Shown: positions 44,898 to 53,754 of the stretch, one piece after another | Position numbering within the stretch: position 1 is the first letter of the stretch | Layout of the letters: every line of letters starts with the position of its first letter | Assembly: GCA_050261515.1 (NCBI GenBank) | Contig: JBLNDJ010000032.1 | Coordinates: forward strand, 1 to 64,000 | Direction of reading: 5' to 3' | DNA length: 64,000 nucleotides | Origin: JBLNDJ01 sp050261515 | GTDB taxonomy: Bacteria; Acidobacteriota; Terriglobia; Bryobacterales; Bryobacteraceae | Program-made: the position numbers and the translations under genes | Notes under the pieces: generated by a model | What the model was told of the DNA's origin: nothing | Databases searched by the model: none | What the model saw: the letters and a program-made list of their open reading frames with translations, nothing else

Positions 44898-47800
44898 TCA
44901 AAACGAAAACCGGGCGCTCAACTGTAACTCCCTGCCGGGCGTGGAGGCTTCCGTGATCGTGCCGAACTGCGGCGTGTTGACGAACCGTGTCGGCGTGCCC
45001 CAGTTGGAGTGGTTCAGTGCGTTGAAGGCCTCACCGCGGAACTCCATGCGGATGCGTTCGGTCAGGATGAAGGAGCGCGCGAGGGCGAAATCCACGGTCG
45101 TCATGCCCGGGCCGTAAACGGTGTTGCGTCCCACGTCGCCGAAGGTGAACGCCGGTGGCGCGGAGAACGCGGCGGGGTTGAACCAGCGCTCCGTCGTGCC
45201 CGTACCCGGACCGAACACGGGCGCTCCGGTGTAGTTGGCGCGGATCGGGTTCTCGCCGACCACGGTTCCCGCGTTGGCCGTATCGCCGAAAACCGAAACC
45301 GTGAACGGGAAGCCGCTCTGCGCCTGAGCCACCGTGGAGAGCCTCCAGTTGCGCGTCGCCAGCTGCAGCCAGCGCGCGCCCTGGAGCGCGGGCACCTCGT
45401 ACACCAGGCTCGCCGAGAAACGGTGGCGGATGTCGCAACCGAGCCCTTTTTCCGCGGCCAGATCGGCGTTGTTCTGCGGAATCGCGGCCTCCATCATGGG
45501 GGACCGGAAGGCGGGAGCGTCGGTCAGGTTCTTCGAGTAAGTGTAGTTCGCCAGAAGGCCGAGCCCGTGCGAGAACCGGCGCCGCACGTTGAGATAACCG
45601 CCATCGTACCAGCTTCGAGCCGTGTTCTGAAGTAAGTTGACTGCGCTTACGGGGAATGTTGTGCTCTGCACGTCGATCCCCTCGGGGATCACCGTGCCTT
45701 CCATGAAGGTGGCCGTCGGGTAGGGCCGGCGCGGCTGGATCGCGCCCGCTCCCGGCGGCGCGTTGTTGATGAGGTATGCACGCTGCAAGTGCAACCCGCG
45801 CTCCCCGTGATAGCCGGCTTCAAGCGTCGTGTCGCGCCCCAGGCTCTTCTGGAGGGAGGCGCTCATCTGCTGCACGTACTGCGACCGCGCATGCGGATCG
45901 AACGTGGCGAAACTGACCACCGTCTGGCCGAGCACCGGCTTTGGGAAGTCGAACCCGGTGATCTGCGGAGTGAAGTTATCGCTCTGCCGCGTGATAGGGA
46001 ACAGGACCGGAACGTTATGCAGCTGGTTGCACCACGTATTCATGTCCACCGGCATGTAGAAGATGCCGTAGGCCGCGCGGAAAACCATTCCGGTTTTGTC
46101 GAAGTGGTGCGCGAAGCCGGCTCGCGGGGCGAAGCGAAGCTTGTTCGGATACATCAGGCCGCGCGGCATTCCGGTTTGCCCTCCGATGAAGGCGATCAGC
46201 TTGCCGTCCTGGGGAACCAGGTTGCTCCACTGCTGGCTGACGTCGATGAGCGGGGTTTCAAATTCGTAGCGCAGCCCGATGTCGATGGTGGTGCTGCGCG
46301 AGATTCGCCAGGTGTCCTGAACGAACGAATGGGCGGCCCAGTTCCGCAGATTCATGTTCGGAATGCCGGCCTGAAGCTGCTCGGACGCGGGCAGGCCGAG
46401 CAGGAAGCTGGCCAGCGCCGATCCGGTGCCGTCGTTCGTCAGCGTTTGGGTCGTGAAGCCGGAGGTGAACTGGTAAAACCCGCGGCTTTGCACCAGCGCC
46501 CACATGGGCCAGATCACGCGCCGGAGGCTTGCCCCGAACTTCAGGCTGTGGCTGCCCCGCTGCCAGCTTAGCGCGTCCCTGGCTTCGAGGCTGGTGTTCC
46601 ACTGCGACATGGGCGTCGCCTGCCAGGCGTCGCCGAGCGGCGAGTATCCCTGCACGTTGAAGAACGGCGCTCCCCAGCCCTTCCGGCCGCCGAAACCAAT
46701 CCCGGTAATCCCGAGATCGGCCACGATGTCGTTCGTGCCGTTGTTCTCGGACCAGTGGCTCATGGACAGGCGGGACACGCCGATCGAGGCCGTGTTCACG
46801 ACCGTGGGCGAGATGATGCGGGTCCAGATGATGGCGCCGTTCTGCGAGGAGTTGTCGAAGTTGTAGCCGTAGCCTGGCAGATTCATCGGAGAGAAGCCGC
46901 GCTCGTTGCTCGAGGAAAAGCGGCCGGTGAGCGTGTCTCCTCCGCTCAGCAACCGGTCGATGCGAATGGTCCCCTGGTTGTTGCGCGACGTGCCGTTGCG
47001 AACGTCGAGCAGGTTGTTGGAATCCATGCCCGAACCGAAAATCGCCGGCGTGCCGTTCATGGTCATTCCCAGGCCCATGCCGCCCATCATGTTGGGCCGC
47101 GGCGTATAGTCCTGGAGCATCTTGAGCGCGGCCGGATTGATCATCGCGGCCGGAATCTCGTTATTGGCGAAGGGCGCGCGCAGCGTCTGCGGATTCGTGG
47201 GGCCGGTGGGTTTCGACGAGTCGTAGTTCGGATTCGGCCGCGAGCTGTACGGGTTGTAAATGACCACCCCGCTGCCGGAGAAGTCGCCCGCGGCTTCCTC
47301 GGCCGTGGGGACGGTCTCGGTCATGGTTTGCGCGCGCGTCTTCCGGAAGCCTTCATAGTTGGCGAAAAAGAAGGTCTTCTTTCCGGGCAGGGGGCCGCCG
47401 AGCGACGCGCCGAAGTTATTCTGCACCAAGTGGCTCGTGCCGGGCATTTCGTTCCAGGTGCGGGCGTCGAGCGCGTCGTTGCGCAGAAACTCGTAAGCCG
47501 TGCCGTGAAACTGGTTGGTGCCCTGCCGGGTGATGATGTTGATCTGTCCGCCGCCCGCGCCGCCGAGCTCCGCCAGGTAGCTCCCGGTCTGCACCTGAAA
47601 CTCCTGAACCATGTCGGGCGAAGGGCTCAGGTTCATGGTGTAGAACGTAGTATCGGTGTTGGTGACGCCGTCGAGCAGGAAAAAGTTCGCGTTGGGGCGG
47701 TTGCCGCCGATGCTGATGGCGGAGCGCTGGCCGGGACGCCAGTAGAGCGGGCTCATCTCGCCGGTTTGTGCTCCGTGGCTGAGATGGACGCCGGGGACGG

Positions 47801-48254
47801 TGAGGGTGAGGTCGATCAGCATGCGGCCGTTCAGGGGCAGATCCTGAATCGACTTGGGTTCGACGACTTCGCCCAGGCTGACGTCCTGCGTTTTAAGGAT
47901 TTCCGCCGAGCCGACCACCGAGATCTCCTCGTGCTTCTCGCCGAGCTGGAGCTTCACGTCGAGCCCCATGTGCTGGCCGACTTCGAGAAGGACGTCCTGC
48001 GTGCGGACCGGGAAGCCGGGGGCGCCGACCGAGACCGAATACCCGCCGGGCAGGAGGTTGGGGAAATCGTATACCCCGGATTCGTTCGCAACTGCCTTGC
48101 GCACGGCGCCGGTCGCGCGCGCGGTGACGGTCACTTCGGCCCCGGAGACGGGGGCCGCCGATGGGTCGCTAATTCTCCCGCTCAGCGTTGCGAAGTTACT
48201 CTGTGCCGAGAGGCAAAACGAGGCGGCGACAAGAATTCCCAGTGTCTTGATCAT
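44898..48254 (-). CDS. TonB-dependent receptor, Oar/carboxypeptidase-regulatory type
   Basis: Outer-membrane protein of 1118 residues. Signal peptide (MIKTLGILVAASFCLSAQ), a carboxypeptidase regulatory-like domain (ATLSGRISDPSAAPVSGAEV) at about 20-110, a plug domain with IQDLPLNGRMLIDLT and GANQ-type GGQINIITRQGTNQFHG, then a long beta barrel ending in a C-terminal Phe (LSARFSF). Such large Oar-like receptors are expanded in Solibacter relatives and probably import carbohydrates or peptides. The frame stays open upstream to 48953 but that part is antisense to the VOC gene; ATG 48254 starts the signal peptide and lies 14 nt after a CATACT -10. Confidence 0.94.
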   Translation of the reverse strand: MIKTLGILVAASFCLSAQSNFATLSGRISDPSAAPVSGAEVTVTARATGAVRKAVANESGVYDFPNLLPGGYSVSVGAPGFPVRTQDVLLEVGQHMGLDVKLQLGEKHEEISVVGSAEILKTQDVSLGEVVEPKSIQDLPLNGRMLIDLTLTVPGVHLSHGAQTGEMSPLYWRPGQRSAISIGGNRPNANFFLLDGVTNTDTTFYTMNLSPSPDMVQEFQVQTGSYLAELGGAGGGQINIITRQGTNQFHGTAYEFLRNDALDARTWNEMPGTSHLVQNNFGASLGGPLPGKKTFFFANYEGFRKTRAQTMTETVPTAEEAAGDFSGSGVVIYNPYSSRPNPNYDSSKPTGPTNPQTLRAPFANNEIPAAMINPAALKMLQDYTPRPNMMGGMGLGMTMNGTPAIFGSGMDSNNLLDVRNGTSRNNQGTIRIDRLLSGGDTLTGRFSSSNERGFSPMNLPGYGYNFDNSSQNGAIIWTRIISPTVVNTASIGVSRLSMSHWSENNGTNDIVADLGITGIGFGGRKGWGAPFFNVQGYSPLGDAWQATPMSQWNTSLEARDALSWQRGSHSLKFGASLRRVIWPMWALVQSRGFYQFTSGFTTQTLTNDGTGSALASFLLGLPASEQLQAGIPNMNLRNWAAHSFVQDTWRISRSTTIDIGLRYEFETPLIDVSQQWSNLVPQDGKLIAFIGGQTGMPRGLMYPNKLRFAPRAGFAHHFDKTGMVFRAAYGIFYMPVDMNTWCNQLHNVPVLFPITRQSDNFTPQITGFDFPKPVLGQTVVSFATFDPHARSQYVQQMSASLQKSLGRDTTLEAGYHGERGLHLQRAYLINNAPPGAGAIQPRRPYPTATFMEGTVIPEGIDVQSTTFPVSAVNLLQNTARSWYDGGYLNVRRRFSHGLGLLANYTYSKNLTDAPAFRSPMMEAAIPQNNADLAAEKGLGCDIRHRFSASLVYEVPALQGARWLQLATRNWRLSTVAQAQSGFPFTVSVFGDTANAGTVVGENPIRANYTGAPVFGPGTGTTERWFNPAAFSAPPAFTFGDVGRNTVYGPGMTTVDFALARSFILTERIRMEFRGEAFNALNHSNWGTPTRFVNTPQFGTITEASTPGRELQLSARFSF

Positions 48255-48268
48255 ACAGGCGGCGACCC

Positions 48269-48321
48269 AGTATGGAGCAGCCGTGCTGGGTTGACAATAA
48301 TGTCTGCGTATTAATGACAAT
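48269..48321. promoter_or_regulatory. divergent promoters with overlapping -35 boxes (TonB receptor / VOC gene)
   Basis: TTGACAA at 48291-48297 reads TTGACA on the plus strand and TTGTCA on the minus strand. The minus promoter is TTGTCA-17 bp-CATACT (48274-48269), a good sigma-70 match. On the plus strand GACAAT (48316-48321) is a weak -10 at 19 bp. Confidence 0.5.
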
Positions 48322-48341
48322 GCGTGATAGGCTAATGCCTC

Positions 48342-49124
48342 ATGACGAATAAGCTGCTGGTTCTCGCCTGCACGCTGGCTCCGCTGGCGTTTGCTCAAGT
48401 GCCCGCTCCGAACGCGGCCGGAGTTTCGATGGGGCACCTGCACATCAAGTCGCGCGACGTCGCGGCGCAGCGGAAGCTTTGGATCGACGTGCTGGGCGGG
48501 CGGCCGGGAAAGCTCGGGCCCATGGAGTCGGCGAAGTTTCCCGGCGTGATCGTGCTCTACCAGCAGGGCGAGCCGGACGGCGGCACGGTGGGGTCCGTGG
48601 TGAACCATCTCGGGTTCTGCGTGCGGGATTTGCAGGATGTGCTGGCCAAGGCGCGGGCGGCGGGAATCAGGATCGAAGGCGAGACGAAGACGAACGCGTT
48701 CATCATGGGGCCGGACGAGATCAAGATCGAGCTGATGGCGGATCCGAAGCTCGCCGGGCCCGCGGCGCACCACCACGTACACTTCTTCGATACGGCGGTG
48801 GACGATACGAAGGCCTGGTACGTGAAGACGTTCGGCGCGGCGCCGGGGCGGCGGGCGCAGTTCGAGGCGGCCGATGTGCCGGGCGCGAACCTCACGTTCA
48901 CGCTGTCGCCTGCGGGAGCGACGGTGGGGACCAAGGGCCGGGCGCTCGATCACATCGGGTTCGAGGTGAAGAACCTGGAGGCGTTCACGAAGAAACTCGA
49001 AGCCGCGGGCGTGAAGTTCGACGTGCCGTACAAGAACGTGCCGGCGCTCGGCATCGCGGTCGCGTTTTTGACGGATCCGTTCGGGACTTACGTGGAGCTG
49101 ACCGAGGGATTGGACAAGCTCTGA
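48342..49124 (+). CDS. secreted two-domain VOC (glyoxalase/dioxygenase-fold) protein
   Basis: 260 residues: signal peptide (LLVLACTLAPLAFAQ), then two VOC modules. The first starts at GHLHIKSRDVAAQRKLWIDVL and ends NAFIMGPDEIKIELM; the second starts at HHHVHFFDTAVDDTKAWY and ends DPFGTYVELTE. His and Glu residues at strand ends could bind a metal. The reaction is not predictable; VOC folds include glyoxalases, dioxygenases and binding proteins. Divergent from the TonB receptor, possibly co-regulated. TAGGCT lies 8 nt before the ATG. Confidence 0.85.
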   Translation: MTNKLLVLACTLAPLAFAQVPAPNAAGVSMGHLHIKSRDVAAQRKLWIDVLGGRPGKLGPMESAKFPGVIVLYQQGEPDGGTVGSVVNHLGFCVRDLQDVLAKARAAGIRIEGETKTNAFIMGPDEIKIELMADPKLAGPAAHHHVHFFDTAVDDTKAWYVKTFGAAPGRRAQFEAADVPGANLTFTLSPAGATVGTKGRALDHIGFEVKNLEAFTKKLEAAGVKFDVPYKNVPALGIAVAFLTDPFGTYVELTEGLDKL

Positions 49125-49128
49125 GCCG

Positions 49129-50562
49129 TTAGCGCTTCAGCGGGTCTTCAACCCAGGGCGGCGTGGCTTCGATGAGGCGGCCGAGCGCGGGCTCCAGGCG
49201 GTCCATCGCTTCCTTCATTTCCCAGGCGACGCGGCGGTAACTGAAGTGGCCTTTCACGCCGGAGCGCAGGCGGCAGATGTACTCGGCTTCGGCGAAATCC
49301 ATCTTGAAGAGAAAACGCGCGCGGGTCGCGAAGGGCGTCAGGTAGTGCGCGCCGGGGGCGGGTAACGCTGCGCGGACGGCGAGCGCGCGGTCTAGCGCGT
49401 CCGCATACTCCGTTGTCAGGCCGGCGTCGATCACCGCTTCGGGCGTCTCGTAGCCGAGGCTCGCGGAAAACTCCTGGCGGTACTGTTGGCAGCGGCGGTG
49501 CCTGTGCAGGTCGCGGTAGGCGCCGATGTCCATCACGATGTCGTAGACGTACGGGCCCCCGCGGAACTCGCGCAGCAGTTCTTCACGGCGCGTGCGCGAG
49601 CGCAGCGCGGTATCGAAGACCTCCGCTTTGAGCGCGGCGCTCCAGCCGCGGGCCGCTTCGTACAGCTCGCGGAAGGGGCGGTCCGTCACCGGGTAGAGCA
49701 GCGTGGCGGCGATCTCGGCCTCGGAATCCGTGGGGCGGAGAAGATCGACGCGCGGCGGCTCCATGCCCGAAGCGGGCGGCAGGTTCTGCGCGGCCCATTG
49801 CCGCAGATCGGCCCGCGCCGCGGCCGCGTGCGCGTCCGGATCCGTGTGGCGCGCGAGCGTTGGTGAGAGCGGCTCGGCGGGAGCCGCGGCGTCCCAAACG
49901 CAATCGGGCGGGCGCGCGCAGGCTTCCGCGATCTCATCGGCGAGACTGCGCAGTTCCGCGTATTCGGACGCCTTCAGGCGGCGGATCTGCTTTTCGACGG
50001 TGCGTATGCTGGCTGCCTGGCCGACGTTGGTCGGAACGCCGAAGAACAGCAGGTAGCGCGCGACGTCGAACGCGCGGGCGGCGATGTTGCGGCCGTAGGC
50101 GTCCGGCTTCATACCTTCGGGGCGCGGCAGGCGCGCGCCGAGGTGCTCGACCATCGCGGCGTGGATGCGCTGGTAGGCCGCGAGCAGGCCCTGCGCCGCC
50201 GCGCGGTAGGTTTCCGCTTCGGCGGGCGAGAACTCAGGCGGCGTCACGAAGCCCGAGCGCGAAAAATCCTGGTAGCGCGAGGATTTCGCCTGGCCGTCCC
50301 AAAGCGGCTCGTCCTCGATTTCGGTGGCCGCAAGCTCGGAGATTCCCTCGAAGCACATGACGGTGTGGCCGAGATCGGCGATCGAGGCGTGCCCGTATTG
50401 AAAGTAGAAGTGCTCGAGGAATTTGTGCGAATCGTGCGCGCGCACCCAATCGATGGACTCGCGGATGGAATCGGGCGAGCGGCTGTAGCGCGCGAGCGCG
50501 TAGGCGCACTTTTCCGGCGGCATGGGCGCGAGCGTGAGCACGCGTTTGGGAGATTGCGGCAT
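49129..50562 (-). CDS. thyX: tandem ThyX-like FAD-dependent thymidylate synthase
   Basis: Flavin-dependent methylation of dUMP to dTMP. At 477 residues it is about twice a normal ThyX and is built from two ThyX-like halves. The first (about 1-215) has FLEHFYFQYGHASIADLGH and keeps the S-x-R-Y end of the ThyX motif (SSRY 94-97) but lacks RHR. The second (about 275-477) keeps RHR at 354-356 (DLHRHRRCQQYRQ) but not S-x-R-Y, and has RSGVKGHFSYRRVAWEM near its end. Divergent from dut with 22 bp between starts. The symbol is by family; activity needs testing. Confidence 0.86.
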   Translation of the reverse strand: MPQSPKRVLTLAPMPPEKCAYALARYSRSPDSIRESIDWVRAHDSHKFLEHFYFQYGHASIADLGHTVMCFEGISELAATEIEDEPLWDGQAKSSRYQDFSRSGFVTPPEFSPAEAETYRAAAQGLLAAYQRIHAAMVEHLGARLPRPEGMKPDAYGRNIAARAFDVARYLLFFGVPTNVGQAASIRTVEKQIRRLKASEYAELRSLADEIAEACARPPDCVWDAAAPAEPLSPTLARHTDPDAHAAAARADLRQWAAQNLPPASGMEPPRVDLLRPTDSEAEIAATLLYPVTDRPFRELYEAARGWSAALKAEVFDTALRSRTRREELLREFRGGPYVYDIVMDIGAYRDLHRHRRCQQYRQEFSASLGYETPEAVIDAGLTTEYADALDRALAVRAALPAPGAHYLTPFATRARFLFKMDFAEAEYICRLRSGVKGHFSYRRVAWEMKEAMDRLEPALGRLIEATPPWVEDPLKR

Positions 50563-50569
50563 GAACCGC

Positions 50570-50576
50570 TATCATA
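50570..50576. promoter_or_regulatory. shared symmetrical -10 element (thyX / dut)
   Basis: TATCATA gives TATCAT on the plus strand, 9 nt before dut ATG 50585, and TATGAT on the minus strand, 8 nt before thyX ATG 50562. The gap has no room for ribosome sites or separate promoters. Confidence 0.6.
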
Positions 50577-50584
50577 GAACACCC

Positions 50585-51016
50585 ATGCTCGTGAGAATAA
50601 AAAGGCTGCATCCCGATGCATTTCTGCCGGAATACGCGCACGGGCCGGAGGAGGACGCCGGGCTCGATCTGCGGGCGGTCGAGGACGCTGTGCTCGCGCC
50701 GGGCGAGCCGCGCGCCGTCGCGACGGGGCTTGCGATCGAGCTGCCGCCGGGCTTCGAAGCGCAGGTGCGGCCGCGCAGTGGGCTCGCGCTCAAGCACGCG
50801 ATCACGCTGCCGAACAGCCCCGGGACGATCGATCCCGGCTACCGCGGCGAAATCCGCGTGATCCTGCTGAACCTCGGCCGCGAGCCCTATCGCGTGGCGA
50901 AGGGCGAGCGCATCGCCCAGATGGTGATCGCGCGGTACGAAAAAGTCGAGTGGCAGGAAGCCGAACTCAACGGCACGAACCGCGGCGCGGGCGGGTTCGG
51001 GTCGTCGGGGAAGTGA
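50585..51016 (+). CDS. dut: dUTP diphosphatase
   Basis: Hydrolyses dUTP to dUMP, removing uracil from DNA precursors and supplying the ThyX substrate. The 143-residue trimeric-type dUTPase has all five motifs: EEDAGLDLRA, RPRSGLAL, GTIDPGYRGEI, ERIAQMVI and the C-terminal RGAGGFGSSG. The open frame extends to 50522, but that part is inside thyX and ATG 50585 is the conserved start, 9 nt after TATCAT. Confidence 0.97.
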   Translation: MLVRIKRLHPDAFLPEYAHGPEEDAGLDLRAVEDAVLAPGEPRAVATGLAIELPPGFEAQVRPRSGLALKHAITLPNSPGTIDPGYRGEIRVILLNLGREPYRVAKGERIAQMVIARYEKVEWQEAELNGTNRGAGGFGSSGK

Positions 51017-51094
51017 CGCTACGGAAGTATGTCCTGCACCGCCGCGAGCGGTTTTGTCGGCTGAACTCTATCCCACCCGTGATATCCTTCGGCC

Positions 51095-52003
51095 ATGCGT
51101 TTGCTCGCAATGGCCGCGCTGGCGGCGCTACTCGCGCGGGCCGGCGATGTGATCCGCGTCGGCCTGGTCCAGATGGACGGGCGTCCGCTCGATAAGGAAT
51201 ACAATCTCGCGCAGGCGGAGAGCGGCATACGGCGAGCCGCGCAGAGAGGCGCGCAAATCGTGTGCACGCCGGAGTCGTCGGTGCAGGGGTACGCGCGCGT
51301 CGAGTTCCCTGAGGGCGAGTCCGTGGACGACCCCAAGCTCGTGGCCGAGCGCGCGAAGATTTTCGCGGGGGCCGAGCCGGTCCCGGGCGCGGCCACCGAG
51401 CGGTTCGCGCGGCTCGCGAAAGAGCTGGGAGTGTGGATCGTGTTTGGCATGGACGAGAACCGGTCCGGCAAGATGTTCAACTCCGCGATCCTCATGAGCC
51501 CGCGGGGAACGATCGAGGGCGTCTACAGCAAGGTCCATCTGCAAAACTGGATGACCGCCTCGGGCGTTAACCATGGCGACGGTTTTCCGGTGTGGGAGAT
51601 CGAAATCGGCAAGGTGCGGACGAAGGTCGGGATCCAGATCTGCTACGACATCCAGCACCCGGAGTCCACGCGCGAGCTGGCGCTGGGCGGCGCCGAGGTC
51701 GTCTTCGTTCCGTATTGCACGCGGGACTTCTCGCGTCCGCTGCTCGTACACCTGTTCCAAACGCGCGCACTCGAAAACCGCGTGTTCCTCGCGCGCGTGA
51801 ACTACGGCGAACCGCGGAACTCGGGCACGAGTTCGATCATCGACTTCGAAGGCTCAACGCTGGACGAGCTCGACCGCGCGCCCGGGGTGCTGGTGGGCGA
51901 TCTGAACCTGACGGCGCTGCGGAAGATCCGGGCGGCATGGAACCCGGTTTACGGCGCGCCCTACAGGCAGCCGGACGCGTACAAGCGGCTCACGCGCCCG
52001 TGA
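51095..52003 (+). CDS. exported nitrilase-superfamily carbon-nitrogen hydrolase
   Basis: 302 residues. Signal peptide (MRLLAMAALAALLARAG), then the nitrilase fold with triad Glu60 (CTPESSVQGY), Lys146 (YSKVHLQNW) and Cys183 (GIQICYDIQHPE). The closest subfamily by eye is carbamoylputrescine amidase/N-carbamoyl hydrolase, but an exported form suggests amide breakdown in the periplasm. TATCCT ends 6 nt before the ATG. Confidence 0.9.
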   Translation: MRLLAMAALAALLARAGDVIRVGLVQMDGRPLDKEYNLAQAESGIRRAAQRGAQIVCTPESSVQGYARVEFPEGESVDDPKLVAERAKIFAGAEPVPGAATERFARLAKELGVWIVFGMDENRSGKMFNSAILMSPRGTIEGVYSKVHLQNWMTASGVNHGDGFPVWEIEIGKVRTKVGIQICYDIQHPESTRELALGGAEVVFVPYCTRDFSRPLLVHLFQTRALENRVFLARVNYGEPRNSGTSSIIDFEGSTLDELDRAPGVLVGDLNLTALRKIRAAWNPVYGAPYRQPDAYKRLTRP

Positions 52004-52019
52004 ACACGCTGCGCAGCTG

Positions 52020-53750
52020 CTACGGCTGCATCAGATCCAAGGTTCGCACTACGGGCTCGGGGCGCTCGTCGAACACGAGCAGCAGGTCTTCCGGGCGAAG
52101 CCGCCGGCGGTAGAACAGGACGCCTGCTTTGCACACGGCTGCGAAGACGAAAAGCCACACCATGCGCGACGGCTCGCGTAGAATCCAGAGCTCGAAGCCG
52201 GAAAGGGAGCTGACGTAGGCGAGGAAGGCAAGCGTGTAAACGGGCCAGAGCGCTTTGATGTTCGCCTTGCCCGGAACGTAGGAGCAGGTGAACGGCAGTT
52301 TCGCGAAGCCTGCCAGCAGAACCTCCATGAGCAGCCACGCGACGGTGCATCCGAACACGATGTGCAGGCTGGCCGCCGTCCAGCCCCAAATAGCGATGTG
52401 GACGGGCAGCAGCAGCGCGTAGAGCGGAAGGATGCCGACAACCAGCACAGCCTTGCGGACCCCCGGCAGGTAGTCTCTGGAATCTTTGCGGCCGGAGACG
52501 CGGAACAGCCAGTTTGCGCCCAGCTCCGCCGGAATGGCAAACATGTGACGCATTCCGCACAGGAGGAACAACGAGAGGACGATGGGCACAGGTAAGAGCA
52601 CGCCCTGCGGAGACTGCCACCAGGTGCGGCTGCCGCTGGCAATCACCGCCGCGAGGGTTTGGCCGACGAGCGCGAACCCGACTCCGGCCCACGCGCAGAG
52701 CACGCTTCGGTGATTCCTGCTTCGGAGCATGGTATCGACGACGAAATGGAAAGAAGCCCGCTCCCCGGCGGTCCTGAGAAAGACCGTGTTCAGGACACCG
52801 GACGCGGCGCGCCTGAGCCGGCCCGGCGCCATGCGAGACGATTCGGTCAATTCCAGGGATCGCGAGACGTGGCGTTTGTAGCTGAGCGTGAAGGCGGCCG
52901 CTCCCGTCAAGCCCGCGGCCGCGAGCGCCGTCAGGGCCTGCGCGGCCAGCTCACGAAACAACGGCTGCTTCCACCCAAGCTCCGTCTGGTAAAAGCCGAT
53001 AAACCATGCGGGCGGAAACAGGCGCAGCGCCGTCGTGAGCGGCCGGCCGGGCGTGATGCCGTTCGTCACGGAAGCCGAGCTGAAGAACATCAACAGCAGA
53101 GCGGTAATGAGCAGGCCCTGGGCATAGGGCGAGACGCGCCGGAACCAGCGCCAGCCGAGCACGTTCATCAACAGTCCCTGGAGCGAGATCAGCGCAAGGA
53201 AGACAAACGCGTTTCCGGCCAGCACGGCGAGAGCGTGCCCCCGGGCGAACCATGCGACGGACCTCAGGTCCTCGGTCTGCACCACGACCATGGGGAAAAT
53301 TATGGTGGAGAACGCGTTGACCGCCACCGTGAACACGGCCCACAAGCCGGCCAGCGCGGCGATTTTGGCGGTGAGAATCGTGCCCAGGCGGAGAGGGAAT
53401 GGTTGAAGAACGTTGTAGTCGCGGCGGTCCGGCAGAAGCGTATCCCATTCAAGAACCACCAGGATGCCCAGCACGGTCATGGAAAACGAGAGATACAGCC
53501 CCTTCTCAGGGAGCGAGTGAAGATCCCGGACCCAAAGCGGCAGCGTGTACATGGGGCCGTAGATGAAATTCTCGAGCACCGGAAAGAAGACTCCGGGCGC
53601 CGCCACGAGCGCGAGAATGTTGATCAGCGTCGAGCTGGTGTCGCCTTCGAGGCAGATCAGGTCGTTTTCGAGAAACTTGCGGAAGAACAGCTTCACCAGC
53701 TCGCGAAACTGCTTGCCTTCGCGCCGCAACGAATCCCGAATCGTGCCCAT
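52020..53750 (-). CDS. large ABC-2-like membrane permease
   Basis: 576 residues with about a dozen hydrophobic segments in two blocks (60-290 and 350-545) separated by a charged cytosolic linker (LSYKRHVSRSLELTESSR). The double block suggests an internal duplication or exporter permease of the ABC-2 group. It starts 4 bp after the stop of an ABC ATPase, so the pair is an ABC transporter; the cargo is unknown. No recognised subfamily. Confidence 0.8.
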   Translation of the reverse strand: MGTIRDSLRREGKQFRELVKLFFRKFLENDLICLEGDTSSTLINILALVAAPGVFFPVLENFIYGPMYTLPLWVRDLHSLPEKGLYLSFSMTVLGILVVLEWDTLLPDRRDYNVLQPFPLRLGTILTAKIAALAGLWAVFTVAVNAFSTIIFPMVVVQTEDLRSVAWFARGHALAVLAGNAFVFLALISLQGLLMNVLGWRWFRRVSPYAQGLLITALLLMFFSSASVTNGITPGRPLTTALRLFPPAWFIGFYQTELGWKQPLFRELAAQALTALAAAGLTGAAAFTLSYKRHVSRSLELTESSRMAPGRLRRAASGVLNTVFLRTAGERASFHFVVDTMLRSRNHRSVLCAWAGVGFALVGQTLAAVIASGSRTWWQSPQGVLLPVPIVLSLFLLCGMRHMFAIPAELGANWLFRVSGRKDSRDYLPGVRKAVLVVGILPLYALLLPVHIAIWGWTAASLHIVFGCTVAWLLMEVLLAGFAKLPFTCSYVPGKANIKALWPVYTLAFLAYVSSLSGFELWILREPSRMVWLFVFAAVCKAGVLFYRRRLRPEDLLLVFDERPEPVVRTLDLMQP

Positions 53751-53754
53751 GCGG

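Noticed and set aside
48255..48953. N-terminal extension of the TonB receptor to 48953
   Set aside because: It is antisense to the VOC gene and precedes a clear signal peptide at 48254.
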